Source of the DNA: Gentiana macrophylla
Lineage: Eukaryota; Streptophyta; Magnoliopsida; Gentianales; Gentianaceae
NCBI GenBank assembly: GCA_026214975.1
Contig: CM047817.1
Location: 54,804,246-54,868,245, forward strand
Reading direction: 5' to 3'
DNA length: 64,000 bases
Shown: positions 48,336 to 58,948 of the stretch, piece after piece
Numbering within the stretch: position 1 is the stretch's first letter
Layout of the letters: every line of letters starts with the position of its first letter
Program-made: the position numbers and the translations under genes
Notes under the pieces: model-generated
What the model was told of the DNA's origin: nothing
Database searches by the model: none
What the model saw: the letters and a program-made list of their open reading frames with translations, nothing else

Positions 48336-50130
48336 TGATTGAGCGTTTTTTTTTCACCAAACAAATTTATAATACTCAAGACAACAGTGACTAAACAAGC
48401 TCTCTAACCGGCAGTGTACCGGGTCGATTGCTAGAATTGCTACAGGAGTCCGAGGTCGAACCCAAAGGAATTGTGCTTGCAAGTACCAAAGTAAACGTAA
48501 TGCTTAGTCTAGGTGATCAATCTTTTTATAGTGTTTGTTTACTACAACGACACTAAGTGATTCCCCTAACGAGTCTAAAGACAAAAAGAAAGAAAGGAGA
48601 TTAAACTACTGAGTTTAATAGATAGTTAAAGAGACATAGCCGAACCATGATCAAAATGACTAATTTCAACCCCGAGGATAGACTAAACCGGGAGTGTGCA
48701 ATATAACAAACGAGCTCTTGCATTCAATTTCACGGGTGCGAACTCCTAAACCCAGTGCTAGCGTCTGAACAACTCTCTTCTATCACCTTATGCCATGTTA
48801 AGGTCTGAACAACTCTCTCCTAACAAGTCATGTTTTGCACTCGAGCCGCTTAAACGTATAAACGAGTAACCTCACGATGTGCTCGGTTTAACAACTAAAC
48901 CGAGACTACACCACAATCCTAGAACCCTTTCCCACACCCCTCTCTCTGAACAACTCTCAAGAGTGGTGTGTGTGATGTTTGACCTAGGTGATCAATCTAG
49001 CCCAAATCCATTATAACAAGTTCTAAGACGTTAAACGAGCAAGATACAACAATAAAAAGCACTACCCACTCCCAAATTCATCACCCAAAGGGTGATTTCA
49101 CCAAATTTCACATGATTCGGCTATGAAGATGTTTAGCTACACATTATACTAATCAAAACATGCATAAAACAGTAAATAAGAGCCATAACAAGTAAAAGAG
49201 AAGAGAGATATACCATAAAATTGCAGTAAATTGAGTTGAGATCCCAAAAGTACAAAATATGAAGTAATTAAGGTGTGGTCTCTTAGTGTTTGAAATGAAA
49301 ATCTAAGCTAAGAAATGGAAAGATTAAGCTAAGATGTTGTTGATTTACACTAAGAGAGAGTATTCTAAGCTATTACAAAATTCGAGCTATGAAAGGGGTA
49401 AAGTTTGGCTAAGAAGATGAATAATAATCCCAAAATGGACTAAGGGGGTATTTATAGGTGGAGGAAAATCCTGCAGATTTTGGTTCGAACGCTGTTTCGA
49501 GATGAGTGGAACGTATCGCTCGCTTGAAATTCTGGGCGCTTAGGGCTTTTGTCTTGCTAAACGCTGGTTTACTGTGTATGGAACGCGGCGTTTAAGAGGC
49601 CTGGAACGCACGTTTGAAGGTAGGGAACGCGGCGTTTGAATGGCCTGGAACGACGCGGGGTAGTTGCTAAACCGGCGTTTGAAGGAGCCGAACTCAGATG
49701 ACTCGGCAACTCGAACGCTGGTTTGAGGGTTGGAACGCCATTTGGAGACTGAACGCTGGTTTGAGGGTTCCAAACGTGCGCTTGGACCCTGTGCCACCAA
49801 TTCTTCACTTTTTCTCCCTTTTCCACCTATTTTTCGCCTCGGTCATGTTTCTCATTGTAAACCATTGCCTTCGGTTCCTCGAGACACCAATACCCTACAT
49901 CATCACAATGACCAAAAACAACCAAAACATTCCAAAGGGTAAACGTGCTCGGGAATGGGGTCGATTATCAAAAAAGGGGTGGTAAACTATCAAAATGACG
50001 GAATTACCCCCATGCGAGGAAATCACAATATTACCCGAAAGTGGTCTAAATTATCCAAAAATGTGCTGAAAAAATGTGGTAAACGGAGGCCAAACAATGT
50101 AGCGGAGTCACGTAAAGTTGACTCCTATCA
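48336..50130 (-). repeat. F 3' LTR (1,795 bp)
   Basis: Minus-strand TGATAGGAGTCAAC ... CTCAATCA. TATA box CCTATAAATACCCC (49445-49458). Palindrome array 49484-49800. Confidence 0.95.
49484..49800 (-). repeat. F 3' LTR: U3 array of GAACG-C-CGTTTGA-type palindromes
   Basis: About a dozen copies or half copies, such as gaacgcacgtttga, gaacgcggcgtttga and gaacgctggtttga, spaced roughly 20-35 bp and ending about 26 bp before the TATA box. Much richer in CpG than the rest of the LTR. Same block at 62504-62815. Confidence 0.85.
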
Positions 50131-50146
50131 ACCACCCCACACTTAG
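50131..50146 (-). other. F polypurine tract
   Basis: Minus strand CTAAGTGTGGGGTGGT directly before the 3' LTR start TGATAGG. Two near-copies lie further upstream in the element (50973-50987, 51541-51556). Confidence 0.85.
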
Positions 50147-52139
50147 CCTTTGCTCGCCCTCGAGTAAAATAGGCGTTTTAAAACAAACCAAGTGGATTCA
50201 ACTTTATGATGTAGGTGCTACTACTCACACTCTCAAGGTAACCACAAAGTAAGAAACACGAACATATACACATTGGTGCAACATTATCAAGAAAATGGAG
50301 TGTGTGTGGCGCCAAGCTAAAACCAAGTGCTCAAAATGATTGTCGGGGCTTGAATCCCAACCAAAAGTCTACCAACCGTCTCATGGTCACTAGCCTCTCC
50401 ACTAATCAAGGTCACTAAGTTTGGACACGATCGGGTAGGACTTGAAGGGTTATAACGTTAGGCTAGGGTAAAATTGGTTAATCGAAAAGGGTATTTTGGG
50501 AACTGGAGAAAAAGAAGTACGAGTGAACCTAATCAACTCAAGTACCAACTCATTTCTATCATACAAACCACCAAAATCCTTTTTGATCATTTTAACACTT
50601 TGGGAACCATAGGATACTAACGCACCCGAACTCATTGCCAAACTCGACTATGTTCCAAGCGTCATGAGGTGAGATCGAATACGTTAGCACCTATCTCACT
50701 ATCCCAACTCTAACATCATAAAAGTAACTTTTGAGCTCAACACTTTTGACTCCAACCCTTTATTTCTATAAACATCAACTTTTATTCAATGAGAGCTAAT
50801 GTATTTTGAACTTTGTTTGATTGATTTTTTTTTTTTTTTTTTTTTTTTACAAAGAAGAGATAGAAGAAGGTTCTTTTCCTTGGCCCAAAAGCCGAACACC
50901 AAGCCCAAACGAGCTCCTCAACACCTTATAGCTCAAAACAAGAAACAACAACCCAATCAAAACATCATATTTCCCACCCCACACTTGTTTTAGCAAGTGT
51001 GCTCCAATTAAGGACCAGTCCACTCGTAGGGTTAAAATGAAGGGAAAGTGACCATAATTACGGTTCAAGGGTAGGTTTCTGACTAAGTAACAAAACGGCT
51101 ATAAGTGAATGGTGGTCGACCATTCTATCAAGGCTAAGAGGGCTACGAAGGGTAAATGTTCGGGTTAAGGCTTATTTGGCTATGGTAGGTCAAAAGAACG
51201 CCAAAACCGTCATCCCATGTCCTACTTAGGTAAACCTATGACATTTCATCTCGAGACTCATGATATGAAGGGTGGTAGTAATCAAATTGTGCACAAAGTG
51301 TAGCTTTCGTGAGATTATTTAACTCCATTCTCAAGATAAAATCGAACCATAATGCACATGTTCGGGATCCCGACTAAGGTGATCACCACTCAAATGTGAA
51401 AATAACACACACAACATGGTGCTAAAAACCTTGAAAAAATTTTAAAAATTACCCAAAAATCAACTCGAGCCCGGTCATAGGCCAAGTATACCACATTTAG
51501 AGCGCATTTAACAACAAAAACAAGAAAACGGCTAAGTCTCCCACCCCACACTTAAACGAAACACTGTCCTCAGTGTGTGAGAGATAAAAAGAAAGGAGGA
51601 CTTAGCTGTTTAATCGAAACCCGGCAGAAAGGCGCAACCGATACTCGAAACTCGTGACACCCTCGTATAAGTCCATCCCGAAACCTAAAGCGAGAACAAA
51701 AGAAACAAAGAAAGCGCATGCACGGGAAAAGTCCACGTGCTAAAGATCAAGCAATAGGCAAACGGGTGCGTAAGAAAACGAGTCCATGCCACGAAACGAT
51801 ATCAAAGCATGCCGAGGGGGAATGGGATATGCAATGGACGGATACAATATAACAATAAAACTCGTAACATCCACGCATGCTAAAATAGCGCATAAATATC
51901 CCAATAAAATGTCAATCACAAAGGAGAAAAACATGCACGGTCAAACAGGCCTCAGGGGCTGAACAATGATTACAAATGCGTATCAAAAGTGAAGGATATA
52001 AAAACAGCCAAAAGTCAGAAATCAAAAGTCAACCTGCCTCAAAGTGAATCAGTCAAAAGTACCCACAAATAGATGAAAAACAGACTAGCTAAAAGAAGCT
52101 GCAACTCTCAAAAGAAATGCAGAAATAATGAAAAACAAG
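50147..52139 (-). other. F non-coding tail between ORF3 and 3' LTR
   Basis: 2 kb without coding motifs on either strand. Holds two extra PPT-like AAGTGTGGGGTGGG tracts and a run of 24 T (50825-50848; A24 in element sense). A long non-coding tail is usual in Athila elements. Confidence 0.6.
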
Positions 52140-53974
52140 CTAGCCGCTCGCCTCAGACATCAAACTGGAGGATCTGTGTCTTTGGAAGATGGTGCGATCC
52201 ACAAGAATCGCACTCTCAGCTGTAGTCTCAAGAAGACACCGCCCCCACTGCCTCTCGACCAGATCGCGCCGCCTCAGCCCCCGTCTCTGTCTCAACATCC
52301 AACGAATCATCTCGCCTCGCCTCCATCTCGAATCTCTCGACCCTCATCGGACTCATCCTCTAGCAGCTCTCGGTAATCCGCCGCAGATCGCCTCTATCTC
52401 ACGTGTGTCTTTGGAAGGATGTAGTATCCAAGTCTCTCAGGCGGAAGATGGACTGCTGAGCTCGAGCTATCGCCTTCGGTTCTTCAAAGAACCCATTCAT
52501 CATGATCCGCAGATCGCCCATCCAATCTCGTTGCTTGTGGGCTATCAACACCCCCGCCTCTCGCTCACCACGGCCCTCCGTGTGAAAGGTATGGTAGGTG
52601 TAGGTGGAGGTAGAGTGGTGGAGGGGTGGAGGTCCAGAATCGGGAGGTGGTGGAATGGTGGTGGTGGTGATAGTGGTGTGGAGGAGGTGGTGGTACAGGC
52701 AAGGTGGTGGAAGTAGAGGTGGAAGAAGTGGAGGTAGGGGTGAAAGGCCGGAGGACCGTGTGGATGAGCCGTCTGGAAGGCCGAGAAGCAGTACGAGCAT
52801 TGAACGACTTAGGCATGATAGGCAAAACTTTGCTCCTCCTAATCTGATCATCTGCATACTCACCAACTCGTGCATCTCGACACAACCCGTGAATCAAGTA
52901 GGGGCACATAATCACCGACGCTTGTTTTTTCTGGTTCTCCCGAAACTCCGTAAAAATCGCCCTCCCCACGCCTACTTTCAACTTATAATGTAGGCGTACA
53001 ACAACTGTGAGATCCTTAATGTGAAAATGTGTGATGTTGTCCTTAGGTAGTAGACGATTCTCGGGAGAACTTAGCCTTGACTTTCCAATCGCCGGGCCAA
53101 GTCGCCGCCAACAATCGACGCGCGTGTTACCCCCTTTGACATCCATTGCAACTCAGGGTTGATTTCTACCTCATCTGCTCCAAAGGGTCCTCAAGATTAC
53201 CCCAACTATTCTTGCCCTCAAACCACTCCTCATAATGATCGCCCACGATAGCCGGTGTCCTATAAAAACTATTAATCGCTTCGACCGACCATGGGACATT
53301 CACTCCACGCACCCAAACAGTCCCTCTCTCTAAGTCACCACACAGAAAGTTGGCATACCATTCCCGGACTATCGACAAGTTCAAAGTTGCCCTCGGGTTC
53401 CAAGATAAGGTTATTCCAACCCCTACTCCTCAAATTATCCACAAACGGCTTCGGTACCACCTTCAAATCTAGCCTCTTTCAAAGCACATCTTCTTATCGA
53501 CTACGAACTCCTCGTAATTGCTCAAGGCTTAGGCGTGGAGAAACGCATGTCGTAGGGAAGAGGGTCGATTTGGCGCGAAGGTTACTTGGGGTTGCGGCTC
53601 GGTGGAAGTCCGAGGAATAGGTTGAGTAGGTGGAAGGTGTGGTGGTTGAGAAACCGGGGACGAGCGACCGGTGGGTGTGACACGGGGACAGGGTGCCTCA
53701 TCACAAACTCCGCGATCTCCTCACCGCTATCATCATCCTGCCATCGCTAGAATTTCGACCTTGAAGATCGGGCTCAAATCATCATCCGATGTCTCATCTC
53801 TAAGTTGTCCACCCTAAGAGCTCTAGGGTTTGCGCCAAACCTCTCCCTGGCTCATCGATCCTAATACCACCGCCTAGTACGAACCGCTGTTTTTTTTTCT
53901 TGGGCTGATTCCTACCAACAACAGCATTTTACCCTTTCCTTTATCTCCTATCTCTTTCGCTTACCTCCCGCCAT
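52140..53974 (-). pseudogene. F ORF3 (Athila extra ORF, plant transposon protein domain)
   Basis: Likely start ATG at 53974, MAGGKRKR, a short basic NLS-like N-terminus in good context; a stop follows soon, so the start segment is already broken. The best preserved part is 53384-53166 (NLSIVREWYANF, VRGVNVPWSVEAINSFY) and 53120-52850 (RLLPKDNITHFHIKDLTV, VIMCPYLIHGLCRDARV). These match the plan of the putative plant transposon protein domain (Pfam Transposase_32-like) found behind pol in Athila elements. Next comes a Pro/Thr/His-rich, low-complexity stretch from a GGT/CCACC repeat (52600-52740), then a charged tail to about 52140. Although called envelope-like, no signal peptide or membrane anchor can be made out. 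Several frameshifts. Confidence 0.65.
52600..52745 (-). repeat. CCACC-rich low-complexity tract in F ORF3
   Basis: Irregular ggtggtgg and ggaggtgg repeats on the plus strand. Frames on the minus strand give Pro/His/Thr-rich peptide, so it may be a coding microsatellite. Confidence 0.7.
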
Positions 53975-54530
53975 CTTCCTATATCAAGAGCAACCACACC
54001 ACAACCAACACAAGGCAAACCGACCCGATTATCATCCAATACGGGATTTCAAAACAAACAACCCACAACAACCACAACGTCAACCACCACACACCACAAG
54101 GCCAAGAACAAAACAGACAAACAAGAAACAAGGTACATAATCAATGCCAATTCACAAACGGGTAGGGAAAATTTGAGAAAAATTCAAAAATTAACCCTAC
54201 TCAAAAAGGAAATGAAAACCAAAAGTACTGCCTTATGCTTAGATTAGCCTACGTGAGCGTTGTGGAGTGACTAACGAGCCCCAAACAAACGAGAAGGTGA
54301 AAACGCTAATGGCGAAAAACCACCCAAGCAAAGATCGACGGGATTTGGTGGATTGTCGTCGGATTTGAGTGTAGAAAGCAAAAGAGAGGGGGTTGTGAGG
54401 TGTTGATTGCAACAAATTTTACTCAAAACGGATTAGAAACGAAGATTTCAAACAAAAGGGGTGGAAGGGGCGAAACGGCGTTAGGTCTGGAAGAATTTGA
54501 AAGTGGAAAGCCGGTTTGGGAAGTTCAAAG
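53975..54530 (-). other. F ORF3 leader
   Basis: About 555 bp from the TATA box to the ORF3 start. On the minus strand it opens with a CT-rich stretch (CACCTCACAACCCCCTCTC, 54400-54382), as in plant 5' leaders, then becomes T- and GT-rich and ends GATATAG just before GAAGATGG, a possible splice acceptor, so a leader intron is conceivable. Confidence 0.4.
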
Positions 54531-54797
54531 GGGTATATATAGACAAAGGGTCAAGCTCAAACGTTTAAAAGTGGAACGAACGTCGTTTCGCCAGATAGCT
54601 CAAACGCAAACGCGTTTGAGTAGTGGGAATGTGCGTTTGGAAGAGAGGACGCTGGCGTTTGAAAGGATAAGCGCGGCGCTTGAACCGAGGGAGTTGATAT
54701 TTGGGGTATAGAGGCTCAAACGCTGATCTGGAAAAGGAACGCACGTTTGAAGAGCTTGGAACGCACGCTTGAACAATGGGAACGCGCGTTTGAGAGC
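54531..54797 (-). promoter_or_regulatory. F: internal U3-like promoter module before ORF3
   Basis: On the minus strand an array of GAACGC-CGTTTGA-type palindromes (54797-54555) is followed within about 20 bp by CTATATATACCCC (54542-54530). The LTR has the same layout: array, then CCTATAAATACCCC. The flanking sequence differs, so this is not a simple recent LTR copy. Confidence 0.65.
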
Positions 54798-55052
54798 AAA
54801 ACAGGGAAAAACAGAAAACAGGGAAATCACTCCACACTCACATCTAACCACCCCTAGACCAATCTAGACTCTTACTCAACCATCTTAAACCACAAAAAGG
54901 TGGGTTGCCTCCCACTAAGCGCCTTTGTTTTACGTCGTTGGCTCGACAAGATGGATTATACGGTGCCAACTTTTTCAAAGTTATACCGTTGGCACAAGGT
55001 GAGAATGGGTAGAAAGATGGAAGGATGGATCAAAGATTATACGAGTCAAGGT
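54798..55052 (-). other. F spacer directly behind integrase
   Basis: Non-coding. Contains the block cctcccactaagcgcc (about 54910), commonly seen behind pol in Athila-type elements. Confidence 0.55.
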
Positions 55053-55959
55053 TTATAGTCCATGACAAGACTTGCACGATTCATCACATGGCACGGGGTC
55101 TTCAAGGGTCACTATCTCCAAGGCTTCATCAAAGGGTAGTCTCTCATACTTTTTCAATCTCAAGCCGTTTGTGGTCAAAGTACCAAACTTGGGGTGAGTG
55201 ATTTCGATAGCTCCGGACGGATAAACTTTAGACACTATGTAAGGACCGGACCACCTAGACTTCAACTTCCCTTGGAATAAATGGAGACGGGTATTATAGA
55301 ACAAGACCTCATCGCCCTTATTAAAAATACGAGGTTTGATCAACCTATCATGAAGCAATTTGGTCTTCTCCTTATACTTCATCGAAAGATCATAAGCTCG
55401 AAGGCGAAATTCATCCAACTCATTCAATTGAGCCATTCTTCTCTCACCAACTAAGGTGTCATCGAGATTTAGCATTTGGATGGCCCAATACGCCTTATGT
55501 TCTACTTCCACGGGGAGGTGACATGATTTTCCATAGACTATCATGTAGGGAGACATGCCTAAAGGTGTCTTAAACGCGGTCCTATGGGCCCAAAGTGCGT
55601 CGTCTAGTTTCAACGACCAACTCTTAACATTCACATCCACCGCCCTTTCCAAGATACGCTAATACCTCTATTGGTGACCTCAACTTGGCCACTGCTTGAG
55701 GATGGTAAGAGGTGCCTAACTTATGCTTCACCCCATACTTTTCCAAAAGTTTATCGAACGCCTTGTTCGCAAAATGACTCCCATTATCACTTATGATTGC
55801 CCTAGGGACTCCAAACCTACAAAAGATATTTTTCTTTAGAAACCGGATAACAATCTTCCTATCATTAGTAGGTGAGGCCAAAGCCTCAACCCATTTCGAC
55901 ACATAATCGCAGTTTACTAGGATGTACTTGTTACCGCACGAGGAAGGATAGGGTCCCAT
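55053..55959 (-). pseudogene. F pol: integrase core and C-terminus
   Basis: Core in 55959-55624: [52 protein letters not shown]. It is then frameshifted near 55690, where a base appears lost next to a CAG. The C-terminal half (55652-55053) is intact: [39 protein letters not shown] ([13 protein letters not shown]), [20 protein letters not shown] and a C-terminal tail ending at TGA-type stop 55053. No chromodomain, as expected for Athila. Confidence 0.88.
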
Positions 55960-55978
55960 GAAATCAATGCCCCAAACA

Positions 55979-56923
55979 TCAAAAACTTCGCAAACAATGA
56001 TTGGTTTTGAGGCATCTCATTCCGCCTAGAAACACGACCGACCGCTGACAAGCATCGCAAGACTTCACATATGAATGAGCATCTCGGAATAGAGTGGGCC
56101 AATATAGCCCACTTTGCAACACTTTCAAAGCGGTCCTCTCCCGAAAAATGGCCCCGGCCTCTTTATCATGACAGAACGAAAGAGCGCTCAAAATTTCACT
56201 TTCTGGGATGCACCTCCTCAAAATGCCATCCGAACACAACCTATATAAGCAAGGATCTTCCCACACATACTTACCAACTTCACTAAGGAATTTGCGCCTT
56301 TGGATCGAGTCAAGGTCGGGATCTACAAAACCGCACTCGTGGTAGTTGACAAAAGGAGCGAACCAAGGACTACCTTCCTTACCGACTTTTAGAAAGTTTC
56401 CTTTTTTAGCCGGAAAAAGGGTGTCAAGCGCATAAAGTTGCTCGTGAGGAAAAGAATCATTTATCTCCCTTTGTGCCTTAATCAACTCCTCACTAAGCTC
56501 CATACGACTTAGGTGGTCGGCTACGACATTCTCACAACCCTTCCTATCACGGATCTCTAGATCAAACTCTTGCAAGAGCAAGATCCACCTCAAGAGGCGG
56601 GGCTTGGCATCTTGCTTGGCAAAGAGATAACGCAAAGCGGCATGATCCGTGTGGACAACTACCCGAGAACCTACGAGATGAGACCGAAACTTATCGAACA
56701 CAAAGACGACTGCTAGAAGCTCTTTTTCAGTGGTGGTGTAGTTCTGTTGGGCTGGATTCAAGGTGTGACTAGCATAAGCAATGGGCTTGAAGATTTTATC
56801 GATCTTTTGACCGAGGACCGCACCAACCGCGGTGTCACTCGCATCACACATGAGCTCAAATTCTTGATCCCATTTCGGAGCAACTAAGATGGGAGCGGAA
56901 ACAAGCAATTGCTTGAGCATCAA
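55979..56923 (-). pseudogene. F pol: RNase H and integrase zinc region
   Basis: RNase [53 protein letters not shown] and NVVADHLSR. Integrase HHCC follows: [30 protein letters not shown] and CQR. The domain order RT-RH-IN is Ty3-like. The frame breaks at about 56010, after the zinc region, and re-enters the core in another frame. Confidence 0.88.
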
Positions 56924-57919
56924 AAATGCTTCAACACAAGCTTTGTCAAAATCAAACGGACGCTCTTTCCAAGAAGAAGAGTAAGAGGACGGGCTATTTT
57001 CGAAAAATCCTTAATGAACCTACGATAGAACCCCACATGGCCTAGAAAACCCCTAAGGGTCTTTAGGTTGGTGGGCATAGGAAGCTTAGCTATCGCTTCT
57101 ACCTTAGCCTTGTCCACCTCTATACCCTTGCAAGATATCCTATGCCCTAAGACTATCCCTTCCCAGAACCATCAAATGACACTTCTCCCAATTAAGCACC
57201 AAGTTTGTCTCCTCACATCTACCCAACACCTTTTCAAGATTATCTAGACATTGTTCAAAGGAATCACCAAACACGCTAAAATCATCCATAAAGACTTCTA
57301 AAAACTTTTCTATCATATCCGCAAATATGGCCACCATGCACCGTTGGAATGTCGCGGGTGCATTACACAACCCAAAAGGCATCCTACGGAAGGCAAAGGT
57401 ACCATAGGGACAAGTGTAGGTAATCTTTTCTTGGTCCTCTAAAGCCACATGTATTTGGTAATACCCACTGAACCCATCAAGAAAACAATAAAAGGCATGG
57501 CCACTCAATCTTTCCAACATTCGATCAATAAAGGGGAGGGGGAAGTGATCTTTACGGGTTTGGTCATTTAGCTTACGATAATCAATGCAAATTCTATGAC
57601 CACTTACCAAACGCTTAGGTACCTCCTCACCTTTGTCATTGATCTCCACGGTCATACCTCCCTTCTTCGGCACCACTTGGGTGGGACTCACCCACTTGCT
57701 ATCCGAGATGGCATAGATAATCCCTAGCTTCAACATTGTGACCACATCCTTCGTCACAACCTCTTGGAGGTGGGGATTGAGTCTTCTTTGGGGTTGCCTA
57801 ACCGGCTTTGCTCCATCTTCCAGAATAATCTTGTGTTGGCAAATGGTGGGACTAATACCCTTAAGGTCGTCGCACATCTTCCACCCAAAAGCACGCTTTG
57901 TGCTTTTAAGCATATTCAC
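56920..57919 (-). pseudogene. F pol: reverse transcriptase
   Basis: Frame 57919-57140 covers the fingers and palm: SPTICQHKIILEDGAKPVRQ, SDSKWVSPTQVVPKKGG, RICIDYRKLNDQTRKDHFPL, FLDGFSGYYQIHV, FRRMPFGLCNAPATFQRC, and catalytic FMDDFSVFG near 57280. After a break at about 57145 (near LVLNWEKCHLMV) the thumb continues in 57117-56920 with VEAIAKLPMPTNLKTLRGFL and [16 protein letters not shown]. The catalytic residues are intact. Classic Athila sequence. Confidence 0.93.
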
Positions 57920-58650
57920 TAACTCATCTTCCCGCAGCCGTTAGTGTGGAAGAAATAATCAAAGGAAGTAAATCATTATTTTCAAGAAAAACATACTTCA
58001 AATGAGGTGGAAGCGGCTTCATTTTCAAATCTTTCGTGGATCCTCAATTGATGGCTTTTCTAGCTCTCCTTCAAGCCCAAGATCAATCTTCTCGGTCCAC
58101 CTTTCACCCACGAAAGCCATCTCTTCTGGCTCTTTTGCTTCCTCTTTCAATTCCTCTTCTTCGTCATGTTCCGTACTCACTCTTTCCATGCCTTCATCGG
58201 ATTTATCTTTATATTCATGCATGTCAACATGTTCCGAAACGCAAGGATATATAGCATCAATAGAAAAACAGTCCTCGGTGCTCTCCTTAGGATGTTTCAT
58301 GGCTTTATAGACATTGACCGCGACTTTTTCATCTCCAACTCTCAATATTATCTCACCGCTTGCAACATCTATCAAAGTCCTCCCGGTATTTAAAAAGGGA
58401 CGTCCTAACAACAAAGGTGTTTTGGAGTCCATCTCCATGTCTAGCACCACAAATTCTACCGGGAAGGCAAACTTATCCACTTTCACTATGACATCCTCTA
58501 TCACTCCCATAGGCTCCCTTATAGACCTATCCGCCATTTGAAGGGTCATCCCGCTGGCTCCAACTCTCCTAGGTTAAGACTCTCATATATAGCACGGGGC
58601 ATTAGGCTTACACTAGCCCCCAAATCACATAAGACACTAGGAAAATGAGT
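57920..58650 (-). pseudogene. F pol: aspartic protease
   Basis: Upstream piece in another frame near 58630 has LCDLGASVSLMP, the DLGAS active site typical of Athila. The open part 58549-58025 continues MTLQMADRSIREPMGVIEDV, LLLGRPFLNTGRTLIDV (second hallmark) and GEIILRVGDEKV, then an acidic linker (EHDEEEELKEEAKEPEE) towards RT. A frameshift separates active site and body near 58555. Confidence 0.85.
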
Positions 58651-58948
58651 CGTATCAATAGTAACCGGATAGTAAAACTACCCTTGTCCCTAACTTTGGG
58701 AATCTTAGACTTTCCATTAAAAATAGCGGAACACTCTTCATTTAAACACACAACTTCTTGCATCTTACCCTTTTAGTTAGTAACTCTTTCAAAACTTACA
58801 ATACGAGGGCATGTTTGCAAGTGCTTCAAGGAAAGGAATGTTCAAATCAATTTTTCAGAAAAATCTCAATGAATCGAGTTTGTGCCTTATTCAAGCAACT
58901 TTGTCTATGATTCTTAGGGGGATATGGGAAGGAACTCAATCAAAATCT

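Noticed and set aside
52189..52716. 175-residue plus-strand ORF
   Set aside because: Antisense shadow of F ORF3 over a GGT-rich tract.
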